NCBI GenBank assembly: GCA_001796965.1
Contig: MGOA01000177.1
Coordinates: 1 to 10,221, forward strand
From: Chloroflexi bacterium RBG_16_64_43
GTDB taxonomy: Bacteria; Chloroflexota; Anaerolineae; Anaerolineales; RBG-16-64-43
Direction: 5' to 3'
DNA length: 10,221 nt
Made by a program: the position numbers and the translations under genes. The notes beneath the pieces were generated by a model that saw only the letters and a list, made by a program, of their open reading frames with translations, was not told the DNA's origin and made no database searches. This document shows, in pieces, positions 7,297 through 10,221 of this stretch; the first letter of the stretch is position 1, and each line of letters starts with the position of its first letter.

Positions 7297-7779
7297 CTAC
7301 TTAGGTGACAGAGTGCCGCCGCTCACCGTCTCGCGCGCCAATCGCACGCTATCGTCCGGCGCAATTTTGACGCGCGCGTCGAGAATCACCCCGGCTTCGT
7401 CGAGGACGAAATGACTGCGCAGGATCCCTTCGAACTTCTTCCCGTACAGGGTCTTCTCTCCCCAGGCTCCGTAGCGTGAGGCCACGGTGTGATCCGGATC
7501 CGAGAGCAGGGTGAAGGGCAATCGGTATTTGCTCTTGAAGCGCGTGTGCGACTCGGGAGAATCCGGGCTGACCCCTACCACTGCAGCCTTGACCGATTCA
7601 AGGTCGGCATAGACATCCCGGAACCCGCACGCCTGCTTGGTGCAACCTGTCGTGTCATCCTTCGGATAGAAGTAGAGGACTACCTTTCGGCCGCGCAGTG
7701 ATGAGAGGCGCACCTTCGCGCCTTCATCGCTGACAAGCTCGAAATCGGGCGCCATATCGCCGGGTTTGAGCGTGGTCAT
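7297..7779 (-). CDS. bcp: Thioredoxin-dependent peroxiredoxin, Bcp/PrxQ type
   Basis: 160-residue cytoplasmic thiol peroxidase that reduces hydrogen peroxide and organic hydroperoxides using thioredoxin. The start MTTLKPGDMAPDFELVSDEG is typical. The peroxidatic Cys46 and resolving Cys51 lie in TTGCTKQACGFRD, five apart as in Escherichia coli Bcp (Cys45/Cys50), so the disulfide forms within one subunit. The usual PGCT reads TGCT, a minor change. LRSHFVLDEAG holds the conserved arginine region and the C-terminal strand. Start ATG 7779 has AGGAGG seven bases upstream and matches the family length. It sits on the same strand as dinB but with a 148-base gap, so cotranscription with dinB is possible but not shown. 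I see no transcription terminator and no OxyR/PerR-like box that I would trust. Confidence 0.95.
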   Translation of the reverse strand: MTTLKPGDMAPDFELVSDEGAKVRLSSLRGRKVVLYFYPKDDTTGCTKQACGFRDVYADLESVKAAVVGVSPDSPESHTRFKSKYRLPFTLLSDPDHTVASRYGAWGEKTLYGKKFEGILRSHFVLDEAGVILDARVKIAPDDSVRLARETVSGGTLSPK

Positions 7780-7959
7780 TCTTCACCCTCCTGACATTGG
7801 CCTGGCTATTGCGTACGGCGCGCGCAACTCAGATCCGCAATCGGAGCTAACTCGATGCACCGCAAGGAGACCTTGGACGAGGGGCGTATGGGCAAGTGCA
7901 GGCCCCGCAATGGACCCTGTTCTCCGTCTTGCACGGCCGCAGAGCGGCGCGATCCGTAC

Positions 7960-9828
7960 CTATCGATAGGATTCAGCCTGCAACGTGAACAATCGGGCGT
8001 ACGTCCCGCCCAGGCGCAGCAGTTCCGCGTGCGTGCCCATCTCGCTCAGCGCACCTTCTTCGACGACGTAAATGCGGTCGGCCATGCGCACGGTCGAGAA
8101 GCGATGGCTGATCAGCACGGCCATCCGGTCCGCCACCAGTTCGCGGAACTGGGTGAAGACCCGCAATTCATTCTCCGCATCCAGCGCCGCGGTGGGCTCG
8201 TCGAGCACGAGCAGCTCACACTCGCGCATGAAGGCTCTGGCCAGCGCGATCTTCTGCCACTCGCCTCCGGAAAGATCGCGGCCGTTGTGGAACCAGCGGC
8301 CAAGAGTCGTCTCGTAGCCCTCGGGCAGTTCGCGGATAACCTCATCCGCCCCGCTCTTGGCGGCTGCGCCCTCGATACGCGGCCGGTCCTCCAAAGCCTC
8401 GATCTGGCCAAATCCCACGTTTTCAAAGGCAGGCAAGTGGTAGTGGACGAAGTCCTGGAAGATGACGCCAATGCGCCGGCGCAATTCCGTCGGGTCAATC
8501 TCGCGCAGATCCACCCCGTTAAGCAAGATCGCGCCGCGCTCCGGGTCGTAAAGGCGCGTGAGCAGCTTGATGAGGGTTGTCTTTCCGGCGCCATTCGGGC
8601 CCACCAGCGCGATCTTCTCCCTCGGGCGGATGGTGAGATTGATGGCGCGCAGCGCCCACGACTCCTGGGCCGGATAGCGGAACCACACATCGCGGAATTC
8701 GATGCCGCGCTGCGTCGTGGCGGGCACCGGCTGCGGGCTGCGCACGACCGGCATTTGCGGGGTGAGCGCCAGAAAGCTGAACAGGTTGCTCATGAACAAG
8801 CCGTTCTCGTAGAGCTCGCTCAGCCCGTAGACGATGGCTTCGAAGGTGGTCTGGCTGCTGCGGAAGATGCTCAGGTACATGGTCATATCGCCCAGGCTGA
8901 TCGACCCGCCCACCGCGCGCCAGACAATCCAGGCATAGGCGCCGTAGTAGGAGAGCGTTGCCAGCATGCCCCAGCCCAGGGAGGCCAGGCTGCGGCGCTG
9001 AGCGATATCTTGGTCCTCTTTGAGGAATTTCCAGAATAGGCGGGCATAGCGCGCCAACAACGGTTCGCCGAGACCGAACAGTTTGATTTCTTTGACCGCA
9101 TCGTAATCTGTGAGCAGATGCTCGAGGTACGAGAGTTTGCGGAACTCCGGCGCGCGCCACGAGAGTACCCGGAAGTTGAGTTCCGCGAATTGGCTTTGGG
9201 CGACGAAGGCAGGCAGCGTGGCCAGGAACAGGACGGCCGCCAGCAGCGGATTGAAGCGCAAGAGCAGCGCCCCGAACGAGAGCAAGGTGATGATGTTCTG
9301 CACCAGGTAGAACCCGCCGTTGACGATCTGCAGACCGCGCCAATCCGCCTCGCGCCGTGCGTTCTGGAGCTTGTCGTAATACTCCGCGTTCTCGAAGTGC
9401 GCCAGATCGAGCTCGAGGGCTTTGCCGATGATGCGCGAGTTTATGCTCAGGTTGAGGCGCGAGTGCAGTACATGCTCGGCCAGCGAGCGTACCTGGCCGA
9501 TGAGCGACTGCGCGACAAGCAGCACGAATTCCACCACCAGGAGCGGCAGCACCTGGCGCACGCCGTCCGTGGCCGAGAGGCGTGCCGCAATCGCCGCGAC
9601 GACTCCGTCCACAATCAGCTTGCCGACCCAGGCCTGGGCCGCCGGGAGCAGCGCCCCGGTGAGCGTGCAGGCCGCCATGATGACCGCCGATGGCCGGTGT
9701 GCTTCCCAAACCAGGCCAAACGCGCGTTGAACGTTGAGCGCCGCGTCGCCGATCTTGATGCGCCGCTCAGCCAGCGCGGCGCGCAGTCTTTCGATTCGTG
9801 TGGGCATGCGGCGCATGATATCACGCAC
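7960..9828 (-). CDS. ABC transporter, fused permease and ATP-binding half-exporter
   Basis: 622-residue type-I ABC exporter half. The permease domain spans about residues 46-340 with hydrophobic segments near 46-66, 93-113, 172-190, 194-212 and 284-304, and a coupling region around EIKLFGLGEPLL (247-258). The nucleotide-binding domain begins at about 375: Walker A GPNGAGKTT (410-418), Q-loop Gln458, signature LSGGEWQ (519-525), Walker B LLVLDEP with Asp543 and Glu544, H-loop His575. Two copies, or one copy with a partner, would export a substrate from the cytoplasm using ATP; no substrate clue or partner lies nearby. The subtype with LSGGEWQ and a short amphipathic N-terminus is common in bacteria and often attached to peptide or lipid export, but this is not assignable. 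Starts at 9828 (GTG, AAGG three bases upstream), 9816 and 9807 (ATG) are all possible. TGATATCAT near 9814-9822 on the minus strand resembles an extended -10 box. Confidence 0.94.
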   Translation of the reverse strand: MRDIMRRMPTRIERLRAALAERRIKIGDAALNVQRAFGLVWEAHRPSAVIMAACTLTGALLPAAQAWVGKLIVDGVVAAIAARLSATDGVRQVLPLLVVEFVLLVAQSLIGQVRSLAEHVLHSRLNLSINSRIIGKALELDLAHFENAEYYDKLQNARREADWRGLQIVNGGFYLVQNIITLLSFGALLLRFNPLLAAVLFLATLPAFVAQSQFAELNFRVLSWRAPEFRKLSYLEHLLTDYDAVKEIKLFGLGEPLLARYARLFWKFLKEDQDIAQRRSLASLGWGMLATLSYYGAYAWIVWRAVGGSISLGDMTMYLSIFRSSQTTFEAIVYGLSELYENGLFMSNLFSFLALTPQMPVVRSPQPVPATTQRGIEFRDVWFRYPAQESWALRAINLTIRPREKIALVGPNGAGKTTLIKLLTRLYDPERGAILLNGVDLREIDPTELRRRIGVIFQDFVHYHLPAFENVGFGQIEALEDRPRIEGAAAKSGADEVIRELPEGYETTLGRWFHNGRDLSGGEWQKIALARAFMRECELLVLDEPTAALDAENELRVFTQFRELVADRMAVLISHRFSTVRMADRIYVVEEGALSEMGTHAELLRLGGTYARLFTLQAESYR

Positions 9829-10142
9829 ACACCTTGCGGGGGACGGCTCCGCGCCAATGCCACGCTAAGCGCGTCCGTCAGCGGTGTTTCCTCCTTTTGT
9901 GGCTTGAGCCATTTACCGCGGTCGTCTATACTCGGAAGGGCGGTTCCCGACAACCGGCTGGGGGAAGGTCCCTCGCCGACAAATGCGGCAGAAAACAGCC
10001 CGAATCGCGGGCCAAGCCTCTCCGTCCGGTCCTCCTGCCGCGGCAGCGCCTCCTAGCTTTGGTCAAATCGAAGGTGTGCGGCATTGTGGGCACGCCAGTG
10101 AAGCACCCTGCGTCAATTCCCTCAACGAGGAGGATCGATAAC
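9829..10142. other. Intergenic region with leader of the rightmost gene
   Basis: About 315 bases between the divergent ABC exporter and the rightmost gene. It holds a good plus-strand promoter (9904-9932), a 12-base perfect palindrome CTGCCGCGGCAG at 10035-10046 and a strong ribosome binding site GAGGAGG at 10127-10133. I recognise no known riboswitch in the leader of about 200 bases after the promoter. An open frame runs through the region from 9834 but has arginine/proline-rich composition and no family match, so I do not call it a gene. Confidence 0.55.
9904..9932 (+). promoter_or_regulatory. Sigma-70-like promoter for the rightmost gene
   Basis: TTGAGC at 9904-9909 (four of six matches to TTGACA) and TATACT at 9927-9932 (five of six to TATAAT) are separated by exactly 17 bases. 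Initiation would fall near 9939, about 200 bases before the GAGGAGG ribosome binding site at 10127-10133. It is the best promoter match in the window. Confidence 0.55.
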
Positions 10143-10163
10143 ATGGCCGAGGCGAACCCATGA
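10143..10163 (+). CDS. Six-residue leader open frame, MAEANP
   Basis: ATG at 10143 with GAGGAGG nine bases upstream opens a frame of only six residues (MAEANP) that ends in TGA at 10161-10163. The stop shares ATGA with the ATG at 10160 of the following frame. This layout suits a short leader peptide that couples translation to the next gene. It could instead be a spurious frame, or the true start of the downstream gene broken by a frameshift. Confidence 0.35.
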   Translation: MAEANP

Positions 10164-10221
10164 CTGCCGCCGCGCCCGGCAACGAAGGCACTTGGCGCCG
10201 AGACGCTGCGTGCTCGTTGAG
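10160..10221 (+). CDS. Start of an unidentified gene, cut by window edge
   Basis: ATG at 10160 opens a frame that stays open to the right edge (20 complete codons: MTAAAPGNEGTWRRDAACSL). GAGG at 10149-10152 lies seven bases upstream. It follows a good promoter and the six-residue leader frame. Too little is visible to name a family; the end of a WhiB-like WRDxAAC pattern is a passing resemblance only. Confidence 0.4.
   Translation, partial: MTAAAPGNEGTWRRDAACSL

Noticed and set aside
7936..7948. Small GC hairpin after the ABC exporter stop as a terminator
   Set aside because: Only a five-base stem with a three-base loop and no following T-run.
7855..9039. Long open frame on the plus strand opposite the ABC exporter
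   Set aside because: It mirrors the codons of the exporter, is rich in Arg/Ala/Gln, has no domain, and the minus-strand gene has all ABC motifs.
9118..10056. Long plus-strand open frame running into the right intergenic region
   Set aside because: Composition is charged and repetitive as expected of an antisense frame to the exporter, and no ribosome binding site or family match supports it.
10074..10163. GTG-started frame beginning VCGIVG, resembling the N-terminus of class II glutamine amidotransferases
   Set aside because: It ends after about 30 residues at 10163 with no further amidotransferase sequence, so the match is chance.
1..10221. CRISPR arrays, transposon ends, tRNA genes or defence genes
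   Set aside because: No repeat-spacer periodicity, transposase, T-loop sequence or defence domain was seen on either strand.

Overview
This GC-rich chromosomal stretch carries short, tightly spaced genes on both strands. It looks like a free-living bacterium, and I would guess Chloroflexota (an Anaerolineae-like lineage). The guess rests on the overall character of the small anchored proteins and the YPWWN-type membrane protein, not on a marker gene, so I hold it at about even odds. TAG, TGA and TTG/GTG/ATG are all used normally, as expected for the standard bacterial code. I see no phage, transposon, CRISPR, plasmid or rRNA/tRNA feature.

Layout, left to right. (1) 1-710, minus: an aldo/keto reductase cut by the window edge, with an intact catalytic tetrad. 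(2) 711-1122: a gap with one good inverted repeat. (3) 1123-2968, plus: two genes, a single-pass membrane-anchored protein started by TTG behind a near-perfect ribosome binding site, and a 416-residue predicted lipoprotein; neither has a recognised function. (4) 3071-3418, plus: a small multi-pass membrane protein interrupted by an in-frame amber codon. (5) 3770-4369, plus: a beta-carbonic-anhydrase family protein that keeps the Cys-His-Cys zinc site but has lost the Asp-Arg dyad, followed by a strong terminator. (6) 7148 down to 4470, minus: dinB (DNA polymerase IV), an antibiotic-biosynthesis-monooxygenase-fold protein and an iron-containing alcohol dehydrogenase, with a 22-base gap and then a 4-base ATGA overlap, so probably one transcript. 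(7) 7779-7297, minus: a Bcp-type peroxiredoxin. (8) 9828-7960, minus: a full ABC exporter half-transporter. (9) 9829-10221, plus: a promoter-like site, a leader of about 200 bases, a six-residue open frame and the start of a gene leaving the window.

How it fits together: several products belong to redox and stress housekeeping (aldo/keto reductase, peroxiredoxin, alcohol dehydrogenase, monooxygenase-fold protein, translesion polymerase), but only the dinB-monooxygenase-dehydrogenase set shows the spacing of a cotranscribed unit. I see no obvious new defence or mobile system. The best leads are the broken membrane protein, the two enzymes with altered active-site residues, the uncharacterised membrane protein/lipoprotein pair and the leader with a tiny overlapping frame at the right edge.
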